Assembly: GCA_947446285.1 (NCBI GenBank)
Contig: CANFGH010000013.1
Span: forward strand, 1 to 47,883
Origin: Chloroflexota bacterium
GTDB lineage: Bacteria > Chloroflexota > UBA11872 > UBA12225
Direction: 5' to 3'
DNA length: 47,883 nucleotides
Below, piece after piece: positions 10,306 to 20,139 of the stretch. The notes beneath the pieces are model-generated. The model was not told the DNA's origin, made no database searches, and was given only the letters and a program-made list of their open reading frames with translations. Position 1 is the stretch's first letter. Every line of letters begins with the position of its first letter. The position numbers and the translations under genes are program-made.

Positions 10306-10464
10306 GTTTTGACACTGCCGTGACCAATCCGATTGACAATGGGCGTCGTATGTACGGTGGTCCCGGGTTCCGGGCGTGCGAAGCGATTTCTTTCCCTTGG
10401 CGTACCTGCGATGTGCAAGTGAATTCCCGATGAAGATCCGCCATGGAACTGGACCAAATCCATC

Positions 10465-11457
10465 GTGATGATTGATGTAACCCACCTGACCAAGCAATAC
10501 GGGGACCGGGTGGCACTGCAGGATGTGAGCTTCCACGCCAACCGCGGCGAGATCCTGGGTCTTCTCGGGCCAAACGGTGCCGGCAAGAGCAGCACCATGC
10601 GCATCCTGACCGGGTACATGCCCCCTACCAGCGGGTCGGCGCGGGTGGCCGGGTTTGATGTCGTCACTGACTCCATCGAGGTCAGGCGCCGGATTGGCTA
10701 CTTGCCTGAGAATGTCCCCCTCTACACTGAGATGACCGTCCGGGCATATCTGGACTTCGTCGCCCGGGCCAAACAAGTGACCCAACGAGAAGACACGGTT
10801 GAATGGGCCATGGATGCGGCACGGGTCGATCACATGGCGGACGCGATCATCGGACGCCTGTCCAAGGGCTATCGGCAACGTGTTGGACTTGCGCAGGCAA
10901 TCCTAGCGGACCCGGAAGTCCTGATCCTCGATGAACCGACAGCAGGCCTTGACCCAAACCAGATCATCGAGACGAGGCAGCTTATCAAGTCGCTCGGGCG
11001 TGACCGGACGGTCATCCTTTCCACACATATCCTTCCCGAAGTCAGCATGATTTGCGACCGGGTCGTCATCATCAACAGAGGACAAGTCGTTGCTGAAGAC
11101 ACGCCAGATGGTCTGGCGCGTCGCGTGGCAGGTGCCGAACGGCTTTCGATCACCGTTCGCGGCCCGGACATCGAGATTGGTGATGCGCTGCGCGGGCTCC
11201 CGGGTGTTGCCCGGGTACTCGTTGGCGCGGGTGGCGGAGGCGTCGGCGTCTCACGGTTCGAGATTGATGCCGAGGGCGACGCAGACATTCGCGAGGTTGT
11301 CGCCTCGACGGTCATCGCATCCGGTTGGGGGCTTCGGGAAATGCGTTCTCAGGCGTTATCCCTGGAAGACGTTTTCCTGCAGTTGACCACTTCCGAGGTT
11401 GTCGAAGACTTTCAGCCACTGACGGTTCCGGCCACGGCACCGGAAGAAGCAGTTTGA
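10465..11457 (+). CDS. ABC transporter ATP-binding protein (GldA/CcmA-like)
   Basis: GPNGAGKSSTMRILTGYMPPTSG Walker A, SKGYRQRVGLAQAILADPEVLILDEPTAGLDPNQ signature/Walker B. Confidence 0.93.
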   Translation: MMIDVTHLTKQYGDRVALQDVSFHANRGEILGLLGPNGAGKSSTMRILTGYMPPTSGSARVAGFDVVTDSIEVRRRIGYLPENVPLYTEMTVRAYLDFVARAKQVTQREDTVEWAMDAARVDHMADAIIGRLSKGYRQRVGLAQAILADPEVLILDEPTAGLDPNQIIETRQLIKSLGRDRTVILSTHILPEVSMICDRVVIINRGQVVAEDTPDGLARRVAGAERLSITVRGPDIEIGDALRGLPGVARVLVGAGGGGVGVSRFEIDAEGDADIREVVASTVIASGWGLREMRSQALSLEDVFLQLTTSEVVEDFQPLTVPATAPEEAV

Positions 11458-11577
11458 GAGGACGTTTTCCCCCAATGGACGGCGTCGTCTTGGTAACTCC
11501 TTTGGTGATGAACGTATTGGCCCTGGTGACGTGCGCTCCTTCACTGCCTTTCCCGAAGCGCTGAGGACTTCAAAAAC

Positions 11578-12330
11578 ATGAGTAGCCTTCCCGGCTCGAT
11601 CGCCAGGCACTGGTTCGGAACTTGGGCGGTTTCCCGTCGTGAACTTTATGCCTACCTCGTATCGCCAATGGCGTACGCGGTGGCTTCGGTGTTCCTGCTG
11701 GTCAACGGCTTCATCTTTTTCCTGATCCTCGCCCAAGGGTTTGCCGAGGCGAACCTGAAGGCCATCCTCCCTACGACCGCGTTCCTCTTGTTGCTGGTCA
11801 TTCCGGTCCTCACCATGCGCCTTGTCGCCGAGGAACGAAGTACCGGAACGATCGAACTGCTCATGACGTTTCCCCTCTCTGATGCCCAAGTAGTTGTAGG
11901 CAAGTTTCTGGCCACACTACTCACGTACGCGCTGATGCTCGTTCCGACCCTTGCCTACGTCCTGATCATCGTGATCTACGGTGCGACGGAGTGGGGTCCG
12001 ATCATGTCGGCATACATTGGCCTTCTTCTCCTGGGTGGAGCGTTCATTAGCCTTGGGCTGTTTGCATCGTCGCTTGCGGGGCGCAACCAAATCGTGGCTG
12101 CGATCCTCGGGATTGGCCTGCTCTTGATGCTCTGGGTGCTTGGATCCGGAGCGAGTGTCCTGGGTCCGCGACTGTCCCCAATCGTCGGATACCTGTCTTT
12201 GGCCGAACACTTCCAGAACTTCGGATTGGGCGTCCTCGAAGTGAAAGATGTCGTGTACTACCTGAGTGTGATGGCCGGATGTCTCTTCCTGACCACCCGA
12301 GTTGTTGAGTCTGGACGGTGGCGGGCATGA
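11578..12330 (+). CDS. ABC transporter permease (ABC-2 type, GldF-like)
   Basis: 250-aa multi-TM protein: RRELYAYLVSPMAYAVASVFLLVNGFIFFL...EERSTGTIELLMTFPLSDAQVVVGKFLATL. Confidence 0.9.
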   Translation: MSSLPGSIARHWFGTWAVSRRELYAYLVSPMAYAVASVFLLVNGFIFFLILAQGFAEANLKAILPTTAFLLLLVIPVLTMRLVAEERSTGTIELLMTFPLSDAQVVVGKFLATLLTYALMLVPTLAYVLIIVIYGATEWGPIMSAYIGLLLLGGAFISLGLFASSLAGRNQIVAAILGIGLLLMLWVLGSGASVLGPRLSPIVGYLSLAEHFQNFGLGVLEVKDVVYYLSVMAGCLFLTTRVVESGRWRA

Positions 12331-14144
12331 CCGTCTCACCCGAACGTCCATCCAACGATCCGAAGACCGAGAACCTTCCCGGTGGTTCACCACCAGTCGA
12401 GGGCAAGGCCAGTGACGAGGCTTCAGTGAGTGCGTCCGGCGAGACTGGTCAGTCCGATCATCCCGTGGAAGGCACTGGACTTGTCGACGATCACGACGGT
12501 TCATCGGGCCCTGACGACGTTGGGGTTCTTGCGATTGACACGGTTGCGCAAGACGCATCCGCCGATGACGCACCTCGTGAGAGCGTCGTTTCTTCTGTCG
12601 CGTCCGTGGCGGGTGCCGCCGGTGGTGTATCCCTTGTTGCCGGGCTGGTGTGGTGGGCTGCGGTCCAGTCAACATCACCTGAGGTCCTCGCCCTCCTGAT
12701 CGTCGGAGCCGTTCTCGTTGCGATCTACGCGATCGTCAACAGCCGCGAACTGCTGGTCTGGGCGGGTAGCCGGGGTGCGCAACGCGGGAGCGCCGCGACC
12801 GTGCAAGCCGTCGCCGTGATCGGACTGCTGGTCGTCATCAATTGGACCGCCAACACCTTCGGGGGTCAGATTGACCTGACTGACGCACGACGCTACACCC
12901 TTGCCGACCAGACCCAAAAGGTCCTCTCGCAACTTGATCGTGATGTCAAGATCGTCGCATTTTTTCCAAGCCGCCAGGAAGATCCCTTCACACGGGGAAC
13001 CAAGTCGCTTCTTAACCAGTACCAGAAGGCATCGCCGAGGATCACCATCGAGTTTGTTGACCCGGATGTGAACCCAGGTGCAGCCAAGCAGTACGACATC
13101 AAGAACTACCCGATCACGATCTTCACGTCGGGAGATCGCAAGGAAGAGACGACTGGCCTGACCGAACAGGACTTCACCAGCGCCTTGTTGAAGCTGTCTC
13201 GGACCGAGAAGAAGAAGGTCTATTTCCTCCAGGGACATCAGGAACGCGACCCCGACTCTTCGCAACCGACCGGTTTCAATACCATCTCTCAGGCACTGAA
13301 GCGAGAGAATTACGTGGTTGAGAAGTTGTCCTTCCTCACTAGTCCGCAGGTGCCTGCCGACGCCGCGGTCCTCGTGATCGCCGGAGCGCGTGCGCGTGCC
13401 CTTGAGAACGAGGTCAAGGCGGTCTCCGACTTCCTTGACGCTGGTGGACACGTGCTCGCGCTTCTGGAACCGAAGCAGGAGACGGGGTACGAGGCGATAT
13501 TCGAGAAGTGGAACATCAGCGTTGGCAATGACTTGGTCATCGATCCGTCGCGCAATTACAACGGTGACCCGCTGACCCCTGCGCCCTTACCTCAGCCCGG
13601 GCACCGGATTACCGGATCCTTGACGGATGTCTTGATGCCAGGTTCGCGGACAATCACCCCGAAGTCGGCAGCGGGGACCGATCTCGCAATCGCGTCACTT
13701 CTCAAGACCACCGAGCGTGGATGGGGCGAGACTACCCTGTCGGGACAGGCGAAGTTTGACGAAGGTGCCGACCTCAAAGGGCCGGTTTCGGTTGCGGTGG
13801 CAGTGAATCGGTCGGATCCGACCGCTCCAGTCACCCCTGGCGCGACGCCAACCCCCAACGCCGCCCCAAAGGCCCCGAAGGGCCGGATGGTCGTCGTTGG
13901 AAACACCGAATTTGCTGCGAATACGCTTGCGGCGCCAGTGCTGGGGAACCGCGACTTCTTCGTGAATTCCGTGAACTGGCTGGCAGAGGAAGAGGAATTG
14001 ATCAGCATTCGTGCTGAACCTCAGTCCGCTGCGACAGTCGTGATGACGAACCAGTCCCAGGTTCTCGTCTTCTTCACAACGGTGGTCCTGGTGCCACTAT
14101 CTGCGCTCTTGATCGGCATTGCGGTCTGGTGGCAGCGTCGGTGA
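12318..14144 (+). CDS. GldG-like ABC transporter auxiliary protein with acidic N-terminal extension
   Basis: Overlaps the permease gene; 'DLTDARRYTLADQTQKVLSQLDRDVKIVAFF...LLNQYQKASPRITIEFVDPDVNP' is typical of GldG-type DUF7088/ABC_transp_aux proteins; TM helices at both ends. Confidence 0.85.
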   Translation: MAGMTVSPERPSNDPKTENLPGGSPPVEGKASDEASVSASGETGQSDHPVEGTGLVDDHDGSSGPDDVGVLAIDTVAQDASADDAPRESVVSSVASVAGAAGGVSLVAGLVWWAAVQSTSPEVLALLIVGAVLVAIYAIVNSRELLVWAGSRGAQRGSAATVQAVAVIGLLVVINWTANTFGGQIDLTDARRYTLADQTQKVLSQLDRDVKIVAFFPSRQEDPFTRGTKSLLNQYQKASPRITIEFVDPDVNPGAAKQYDIKNYPITIFTSGDRKEETTGLTEQDFTSALLKLSRTEKKKVYFLQGHQERDPDSSQPTGFNTISQALKRENYVVEKLSFLTSPQVPADAAVLVIAGARARALENEVKAVSDFLDAGGHVLALLEPKQETGYEAIFEKWNISVGNDLVIDPSRNYNGDPLTPAPLPQPGHRITGSLTDVLMPGSRTITPKSAAGTDLAIASLLKTTERGWGETTLSGQAKFDEGADLKGPVSVAVAVNRSDPTAPVTPGATPTPNAAPKAPKGRMVVVGNTEFAANTLAAPVLGNRDFFVNSVNWLAEEEELISIRAEPQSAATVVMTNQSQVLVFFTTVVLVPLSALLIGIAVWWQRR

Positions 14145-14150
14145 CGAACC

Positions 14151-14855
14151 ATGACTAGTTCCCTTTCCAGAACCCGACCTGCCACACCACCAGGTGGGAG
14201 TGGCCCGCGCAAAGAGATGCCTCGTCAGCAGCGGGAGGCTGCGCCGGTCGTGCCAGTATCCCGTGGACGTGCAGGTGTCCGTTTGACGAGTTTGCTTGTG
14301 ATTATTCTGGTGAGTTCAACGGCCGGGGCATGGTATTTCGGCGGGCAGGCAACCGAGGCGACTACCACCGCCAAGCAAGTAGTCTCTCTCACATCGGGGA
14401 ATGTGCAGAAAGTCACCCTGCAGGCAACGGGCCAGGCCGTGACCTTCGAACGCAATGCCGACGGCAAGATGGCGCCGACGTCACCGATTGCCACGCCAAC
14501 GGCGGCTCCGGCACCAGTTGGGCTGGTGTCCACTCCGGTGCTTCCGCCAGTGCAGATTGACACGGGCGCGCGCATCGAAAGCTACCTGACCCAGTTGCAT
14601 GATCTCACGATAGACCGCGTCTTGGTCAAGACACCCGGTGAGGGTGCCGAGTATGGACTTGACAAGCCCGTGCTTGTTGCGACTATTTCGCCGAAATCCG
14701 GAGCGCCAGTGACCATTTCACTTGGATCTGGCAATCCTCAAGGGAACGCCGTGTACGTCCGGCGCGACCCACCGGGAGATATCGTGCTCGTTTCTCGCTA
14801 CACGATTGACGAGTTCTTGAAGTTCGCCCAGTCCATAACCCCGGCCAATCCGTAA
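14151..14855 (+). CDS. DUF4340-like protein, partner of the Gld-like ABC system
   Basis: Single N-terminal TM; 'LTSGNVQKVTLQATGQAVTFERNADGKM' and 'EYGLDKPVLVATISPKSGAPVTISLGSGNPQGNAVYVRRD' match the DUF4340 style; 6 nt downstream of the GldG-like gene. Confidence 0.75.
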   Translation: MTSSLSRTRPATPPGGSGPRKEMPRQQREAAPVVPVSRGRAGVRLTSLLVIILVSSTAGAWYFGGQATEATTTAKQVVSLTSGNVQKVTLQATGQAVTFERNADGKMAPTSPIATPTAAPAPVGLVSTPVLPPVQIDTGARIESYLTQLHDLTIDRVLVKTPGEGAEYGLDKPVLVATISPKSGAPVTISLGSGNPQGNAVYVRRDPPGDIVLVSRYTIDEFLKFAQSITPANP

Positions 14856-14893
14856 TTCCGGGACGCTTGGCACGCGTTGCAACCGTGGTCGCG

Positions 14894-15556
14894 CTACCTG
14901 TGTCGTCTGGCGAGGACCGCCTCGACGTCCGCCGGGGTCATTCCGGCATCGGCCAGAAGCACAAGCGTGTGGAACCAGAGGTCCGCCATCTCATTCGAGA
15001 GTTCCTCGTGTGAACGGTTCTTGGCGGCGATGATCACCTCGGCAGCTTCCTCACCAACCTTCTTCGCGATGCGGTCGACGCCACGCGCCAGCAATCCGGC
15101 TACATAGGATCCCTCTGGCTTGGTGCGCTTTCGCTCCTCGATGATTGCATGGACCCACGATAATGATCCGGCTCGGGTATCCAGACTTTCTGACCATGGT
15201 TTGGACGCTTCTATATCTTGGCCATCAAGGGTGCGGAAATAGCATGAGACCGCGCCGGTATGGCAGGTCGGCCCAACTGGATCCGCAAGGTACAGGAGGC
15301 TAGTGTCCTCGCAGTTGCGTCGGATTTCGGTGACGTTCAGGTAATTCCCCGACGTCGCGCCCTTGTGCCATGGTTCGTTCCGTGACCGGCTCCAGAACCA
15401 GGCCTGACCAGTTTCGATGGTCCTCGAAACCATCTCACGGGTCGTAAAGGCCACCATGAGCACTTCGCCAGTGGCGCGGTCCTGGACGACGACCGGGATG
15501 AGGCCATCCGGACCGAATGCGATCGTTTCAAGTCCGCCATCGTGTAGCCCCGACAT
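14894..15556 (-). CDS. hisIE: Bifunctional phosphoribosyl-AMP cyclohydrolase / phosphoribosyl-ATP pyrophosphatase
   Basis: HisI motif 'GEVLMVAFTTREMVSRTIETGQAWFWSRSRNEPWHKGATSGNYLNV...PTCHTGAVSCYF' fused to HisE 'KVGEEAAEVIIAAKNRSHEELSNEMADLWFH'. Confidence 0.96.
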   Translation of the reverse strand: MSGLHDGGLETIAFGPDGLIPVVVQDRATGEVLMVAFTTREMVSRTIETGQAWFWSRSRNEPWHKGATSGNYLNVTEIRRNCEDTSLLYLADPVGPTCHTGAVSCYFRTLDGQDIEASKPWSESLDTRAGSLSWVHAIIEERKRTKPEGSYVAGLLARGVDRIAKKVGEEAAEVIIAAKNRSHEELSNEMADLWFHTLVLLADAGMTPADVEAVLARRHR

Positions 15557-15669
15557 GGGTGAGTCCTTCTCGTTCGTGAGATCGGCGAGTTCGGTGAGTC
15601 ACTGCAGTGGGCGGTGGCACAAGCGTCCAGGCCGTGGTTTCGTGGAACCCGACTGGCACACGCCGTGCC

Positions 15670-16443
15670 TTACAAGCGCACGGGCAATCCGTGAGTTGCG
15701 AGGTGACGCTTCACTTCGGGGACTGAAAAGACGCCGTAGTGGAACACTGATGCCGCGAGAACTGCGTGGGCATGCCCGATCGAGAACGCGTCGGTGAAGT
15801 GGTCCAGGGTTCCTGCGCCTCCGGACGCCACAACAGGAACTTCAACGAGCCCGGTAACCGTACTGAGCAGGTCAAGGTCGTATCCCTCGCGCGTGCCATC
15901 CGCATCGATCGAGTTGAGCACCAACTCCCCGGCGCCCCGGTCAACGCCCTCGCGTGCCCAGGCAACCGCGTCAATCCCGGTCGCCTTGCGCCCACCATTC
16001 ACGTAAACCTGCCACCAGTTCCGGCCATCGTCCTCAACAGTCTTCTTTGCATCGATTGAAAGCACGATGCACTGGCTCCCGAACCTGCGCGCACCTTGAT
16101 CGATCAGATCGGGAGTGCGTACGGCTGCTGAATTGATGCTTGTCTTGTCGGCGCCGGCACGCAGTACGCCGTACAAGTCATCGACGGTGGCTAATCCACC
16201 ACCGACACAGAGAGGGATGAACAATTCCCGCGCACAGTCCTCAAGGAGGCCCATGAACAAACCGCGGCCTTCATGGGAGGCGGTGATGTCATAGAACACC
16301 AGTTCATCGGCACCCTCGGTGTTGTACCGGCGTGCGAGTTCAATCGGATCACCCGCATCCTTGTCTGCCGAGAACTTCACTCCCCGGACGACACGGCCCG
16401 CAGCAACATCGAGACAGGGAATGACCCGCTTCGTCAACATCAT
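15670..16443 (-). CDS. hisF: Imidazole glycerol phosphate synthase subunit HisF
   Basis: MMLTKRVIPCLDVAAGRVVRGVKF...GDPIELARRYNTEGADELVFYDITAS. Confidence 0.97.
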   Translation of the reverse strand: MMLTKRVIPCLDVAAGRVVRGVKFSADKDAGDPIELARRYNTEGADELVFYDITASHEGRGLFMGLLEDCARELFIPLCVGGGLATVDDLYGVLRAGADKTSINSAAVRTPDLIDQGARRFGSQCIVLSIDAKKTVEDDGRNWWQVYVNGGRKATGIDAVAWAREGVDRGAGELVLNSIDADGTREGYDLDLLSTVTGLVEVPVVASGGAGTLDHFTDAFSIGHAHAVLAASVFHYGVFSVPEVKRHLATHGLPVRL

Positions 16444-16454
16444 TCAGCTTCCCG

Positions 16455-17231
16455 TCACGCGCCGGTTCGGGTTGCGGCGATTGCCTCCGCGACGGTGAGG
16501 CGCCCGGCGTACAGTGCGCTTCCGACGACCGCGCCCTCGAGGCCGAGCCGATGCAATTCCTGGAGTTGCGCCACCGTCGTCACTCCGCCAGATGCGATCA
16601 CGGACGCACGTCCGGCAACGGCGCGGTTCAGGACCTCGAGTTCCGGGGTGTTCGGACCAGTCAACGTTGAGTCACGTGCGATGTCGGTGCAGACAAAGCG
16701 GATCACACCCAGTCCGATCATGGCCTCGGCGAGGTCTCGGGTGGTCATCTCGGATGGTGCCTGCCAGCCCCGGGTGGCAACACGACCATCGCGTCCGTCA
16801 ATCCCGACGATGACCGCTTCGGGGCCAGAGGCACGAACCGTTTCAGCGACGTGTTCAGGATGTTCAACGGCGGCCGTGCCGAAGATTACGCGGTCTGCGC
16901 CGGCATCCAGGGCGGCCCTGGCGACCGCTGCGGAGCGGATGCCACCGCCCAGTTCAAGTCGTGCGCCATGCGAATGCACGATGTCGGCAAGCTTTCGAAC
17001 CAGGGCAGCGTTTGCCGGTGCCCCATCACGGGCACCATCAAGGTCAACCACGTGGAGCCACGAGGCACCATCCTCAAGGAACCGGTGCGCAACGGCTTCA
17101 GCCGGATCGTCGTAGACCGTCTCGCGGGCGTAGTCGCCCTGGTAGAGGTCGACGACCAGTCCTCCCCGCAGGTCAATGGATGGCAGGATAAGGAATCCCG
17201 CACCCTGGTCCACATCTGTCCCGGCGTTCAT
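16455..17231 (-). CDS. hisA: Phosphoribosylformimino-5-aminoimidazole carboxamide ribotide isomerase
   Basis: ILPSIDLRGGLVVDLYQGDYARETVYDDPAEAVAHRFLEDGASWLHVVDLDGAR...; start overlaps the hisH stop. Confidence 0.96.
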   Translation of the reverse strand: MNAGTDVDQGAGFLILPSIDLRGGLVVDLYQGDYARETVYDDPAEAVAHRFLEDGASWLHVVDLDGARDGAPANAALVRKLADIVHSHGARLELGGGIRSAAVARAALDAGADRVIFGTAAVEHPEHVAETVRASGPEAVIVGIDGRDGRVATRGWQAPSEMTTRDLAEAMIGLGVIRFVCTDIARDSTLTGPNTPELEVLNRAVAGRASVIASGGVTTVAQLQELHRLGLEGAVVGSALYAGRLTVAEAIAATRTGA

Positions 17232-17899
17232 GCCACCCCCACAGTATCGGCTTGGCGGACTGTCCCGTGGCCAAGTTCGCCACGAACGATCCGACCGAAA
17301 TTTGCATACAGCCGCAACCCACCGGTTGCGCTCTTTTCTGGGTGGAACTGCGTTGCCACAAGGCTTCCCGATGCAATCACCGACGGAAACGTGGGGCCAT
17401 ATGTTGTATCTCCAATAACAATCTTCGGGTCAGTTGCATCAACGTGGAAGGAATGCACGAAATAGAAGTGCGTGCCATCAGCGATGCCGTCAAAGATCGG
17501 ATGTGACCGCACTTGGCGCACTTGGTTCCAACCCATGTGGGGAATGCTCAGGCCGGGAGCAAATCGACGGACGGTTCCTCCGAGAATGTCAAGGCATGCG
17601 TGCGATCCACCTTCCTCGGAAACGGTGAACAGGGCTTGCATGCCCATGCACACGCCAAGGAATGGCTTTCCCGCCGAGATGACCTCACCGATCACACCGG
17701 TAAGGTTCCGAGACACTAGGTTTTCCATGGTGTCGGCGGCGGCGCCAACCCCCGGGAGGATGACACCCGGCGCCCTCCGGATGACCGACGCATCGTCAGT
17801 GACAATTGCGTTGAGCCCGGCATGGACGACGGCATGCACGACGCTCCGGAGATTTCCCGCTCCGTAATCAATGATGGCGATTGCGTCGGCGGTGCTCAC
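17228..17899 (-). CDS. hisH: Imidazole glycerol phosphate synthase subunit HisH
   Basis: IIDYGAGNLRSV...GVCMGMQALF...ATQFHPEKS; GTG start preceded by SD AGAGGAGG. Confidence 0.96.
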   Translation of the reverse strand: MSTADAIAIIDYGAGNLRSVVHAVVHAGLNAIVTDDASVIRRAPGVILPGVGAAADTMENLVSRNLTGVIGEVISAGKPFLGVCMGMQALFTVSEEGGSHACLDILGGTVRRFAPGLSIPHMGWNQVRQVRSHPIFDGIADGTHFYFVHSFHVDATDPKIVIGDTTYGPTFPSVIASGSLVATQFHPEKSATGGLRLYANFGRIVRGELGHGTVRQADTVGVA

Positions 17900-17985
17900 A
17901 ATGGCCTCCTCTGAGGGCGAACGGTGACCGGCATGAAGGGGTTGTCACACGGCTCAAGCCACCGGACCATTACCCCGGGCCAAGG

Positions 17986-18282
17986 TTACCGAAACGTGTT
18001 CGCCGCCGACTGCAACACACTTGACGCGATGTTGCCTGCCGTCTGGAGGACGATCATGGCGACGAAAGGCGAAAGGTCGAGCATTCCCATGGTCGGCAGG
18101 ATGCGACGCAGTGGCGCCAGGATTGGCTCGGTGATATCCCGAAGGAACCGTGAGATGACATTGTCACTTCCTGGCGGAACGAACCACGAGAAGATCGCCC
18201 GCAGGAAGATCGCGCTCGTCAGGACCTGCACGAGGAGACTGACAAATTGGGACGCATAAAAAAAGAGATACTGGATTTCCAT
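17986..18282 (-). CDS. YggT family membrane protein
   Basis: 98 aa: 'LLVQVLTSAIFLRAIFSWFVPPGSDNVISRFLRDITEPILAPLRRILPTMGMLDLSPFVAMIVLQ', the YggT signature. Confidence 0.93.
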   Translation of the reverse strand: MEIQYLFFYASQFVSLLVQVLTSAIFLRAIFSWFVPPGSDNVISRFLRDITEPILAPLRRILPTMGMLDLSPFVAMIVLQTAGNIASSVLQSAANTFR

Positions 18283-18285
18283 TGG

Positions 18286-19041
18286 TCAGGGTCTCCGTTC
18301 GCCAAAGATCGCGCGTCCGACGCGTACGAGCGTCGCGCCTTCCTCGACCGCGACTTCAAAGTCGCCACTCATGCCCATTGATAGGTGTTGCCACGGATGA
18401 CCCACGGCGATCGCCTCGGAATGCAGTTCAGCGTGGAGTTGTGCAAGGTGCTTGAAATAGGGTCGGGTCGCTTCGACGCTGCCAAGATCGTGCACATCCG
18501 GCGCAATGCACATCAAGCCATCCAGGCTGAGGCCGGGGAACACCCGGACTTCACGGAACAGGGCTGAAAGGTCCCCGGAAGCGACACCACCCTGTGATGA
18601 CCGTTCGGCCACGTTCACTTGGAGCAGGATCGGAACTGTACGTCCCGTTGCGACTGCCCGGGCTCCTAACGCACGTGCGAGATCCAGCCGATCGACGCTG
18701 TGGACGAGGTGAAAGTGATCGGCGGCTGATTTGGCCTTGTTGGTCTGCAGCCCACCGATGAGGTGCCAGACCGGCCCCTCGCCAAGTTCCAAGATCTTGG
18801 TGACCGCTTCCTGCACCCGGTTCTCACCGAGATCGGTGATGCCCGCGGCTATTGCGTTTGCAACGTCCTCGACTGGCCACGTCTTGCTCACACCGATCAG
18901 CGTGACGTCGGCACCGTTCCGTCCCGAACGCTGTGCGGCTTGGTCAATCCGCGCGCGCACGAGCCGAATGCGGTCCCGCATCGTCGCATCTACAGTGCCA
19001 TGCACTGAGGCACTTCCCATGGGTGACGGCGCGGTGACCAT
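18286..19041 (-). CDS. yggS: PLP homeostasis protein YggS/PROSC family
   Basis: 'LIGVSKTWPVEDVANAIAAGITDLGENRVQEA...WHLIGGLQTNKAK...LSMGMSGDFEVAVEEGATLVRVGRAIFG'. Confidence 0.95.
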   Translation of the reverse strand: MVTAPSPMGSASVHGTVDATMRDRIRLVRARIDQAAQRSGRNGADVTLIGVSKTWPVEDVANAIAAGITDLGENRVQEAVTKILELGEGPVWHLIGGLQTNKAKSAADHFHLVHSVDRLDLARALGARAVATGRTVPILLQVNVAERSSQGGVASGDLSALFREVRVFPGLSLDGLMCIAPDVHDLGSVEATRPYFKHLAQLHAELHSEAIAVGHPWQHLSMGMSGDFEVAVEEGATLVRVGRAIFGERRP

Positions 19042-19054
19042 TCACCTGAGTCTA
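19039..19054 (-). promoter_or_regulatory. -10-like TAGACT 7 nt upstream of yggS ATG
   Basis: Minus strand TAGACT-CAGGTGA-ATG. Confidence 0.4.
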
Positions 19055-19095
19055 TCACCAGCGGTCGGGCATCTGGACTGGGGAGATAGCCAAGG

Positions 19096-20139
19096 CTACG
19101 GAGAGGCACGAAGCGAAGTGCCTGGCTTCGCACCTTGCAGTTCGGGAGGAGGCCCACCAGCGAAGTGGCACGACGCCTGATGGCCTGGTCCGATTGTTCT
19201 GAGAGACGGCGCTTCGACCCTGCATCGGTCTGCTGCGATTGGACAGCGGGTATGGAAGTGGCAGCCAGACGGCGGGTTCACCGGGCTCGGCACCTCACCC
19301 GTCAGGATGACACGCCGGCGCTTCGCCTCTATCTCCGGATCTGGATACGGGACAGCGGAAAGCAGCGCCTGCGTATATGGATGCTGGGGAGCCTGGTACA
19401 GGGCCTCGCGCGTCGCGGTTTCGACAATCCGGCCCAGATACATGACCGCAACCTGGTCGCTCATTTGGCCAACAACCGCAAGGTCGTGAGCAATGAAGAG
19501 GTACGTCAGGCCGAACTGGACTTGCAGATCGAGCAGGAGCCGAAGGATCTGGGACTGGATTGAGACGTCCAATGCTGACACCGGTTCGTCAAGCACAATG
19601 AAATCCGGTTCGGCGGCCAGTGCACGCGCGATGCCGATCCGTTGACGCTGGCCTCCGGAAAACTCATGGGGGAACCGTCCCATCGCACTCCCAGGTAACC
19701 CGACCAGTGTGAGGAGTTCTCGGACCCTGGCAACCCGCTCGCGTTCCGGCCGGAGGTTGTGTACCCAAATGGGTTCCGTCACGATCTGTTCGACGGTGTG
19801 TCGCGGGTTCAGCGACGCGAACGGATCCTGGAAAACGATCTGCATCTGGCGGCGTATGGGCCGGAGTTCAGCTGCCGACAGGGTTGTAAGGTCGCGGCTA
19901 TTCAGGCGTACCGTTCCCCCGGTGATCGGTGCCAAGCGCAGAATGGCGCGACCAGTTGTCGATTTTCCGCAACCTGATTCGCCGACTAAGCCGAGGGTTT
20001 GCCCGCGCTCGATCTGGATCGAAAGGCCGTCAACGGCCTTCACCGTCTGTTTGCCGCTGCCGAACCAGCCAGTCCCGGGGAGTTGGAAGTGGACCCTCAG
20101 GTCATCGACGGCAAGCAATGGAGCGGTCGTCGAGGTCAT
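19096..20139 (-). CDS. Oligopeptide/dipeptide ABC transporter ATP-binding protein (OppF/DppF-like)
   Basis: GESGCGKSTTGRAILRL, SGGQRQRIGIARALAAEPDFIVLDEPVSALDVSIQSQ, and C-terminal oligo_HPY 'CHFHTRCPIAADRC'. Confidence 0.95.
   Translation of the reverse strand: MTSTTAPLLAVDDLRVHFQLPGTGWFGSGKQTVKAVDGLSIQIERGQTLGLVGESGCGKSTTGRAILRLAPITGGTVRLNSRDLTTLSAAELRPIRRQMQIVFQDPFASLNPRHTVEQIVTEPIWVHNLRPERERVARVRELLTLVGLPGSAMGRFPHEFSGGQRQRIGIARALAAEPDFIVLDEPVSALDVSIQSQILRLLLDLQVQFGLTYLFIAHDLAVVGQMSDQVAVMYLGRIVETATREALYQAPQHPYTQALLSAVPYPDPEIEAKRRRVILTGEVPSPVNPPSGCHFHTRCPIAADRCRVEAPSLRTIGPGHQASCHFAGGPPPELQGAKPGTSLRASP

Noticed and set aside
9505-10878. Long 457-aa minus-strand ORF opposite lepA
   Set aside because: Antisense to the unmistakable lepA coding sequence. 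Long antisense frames are expected in high-GC genes, and the translation has no recognisable domain.
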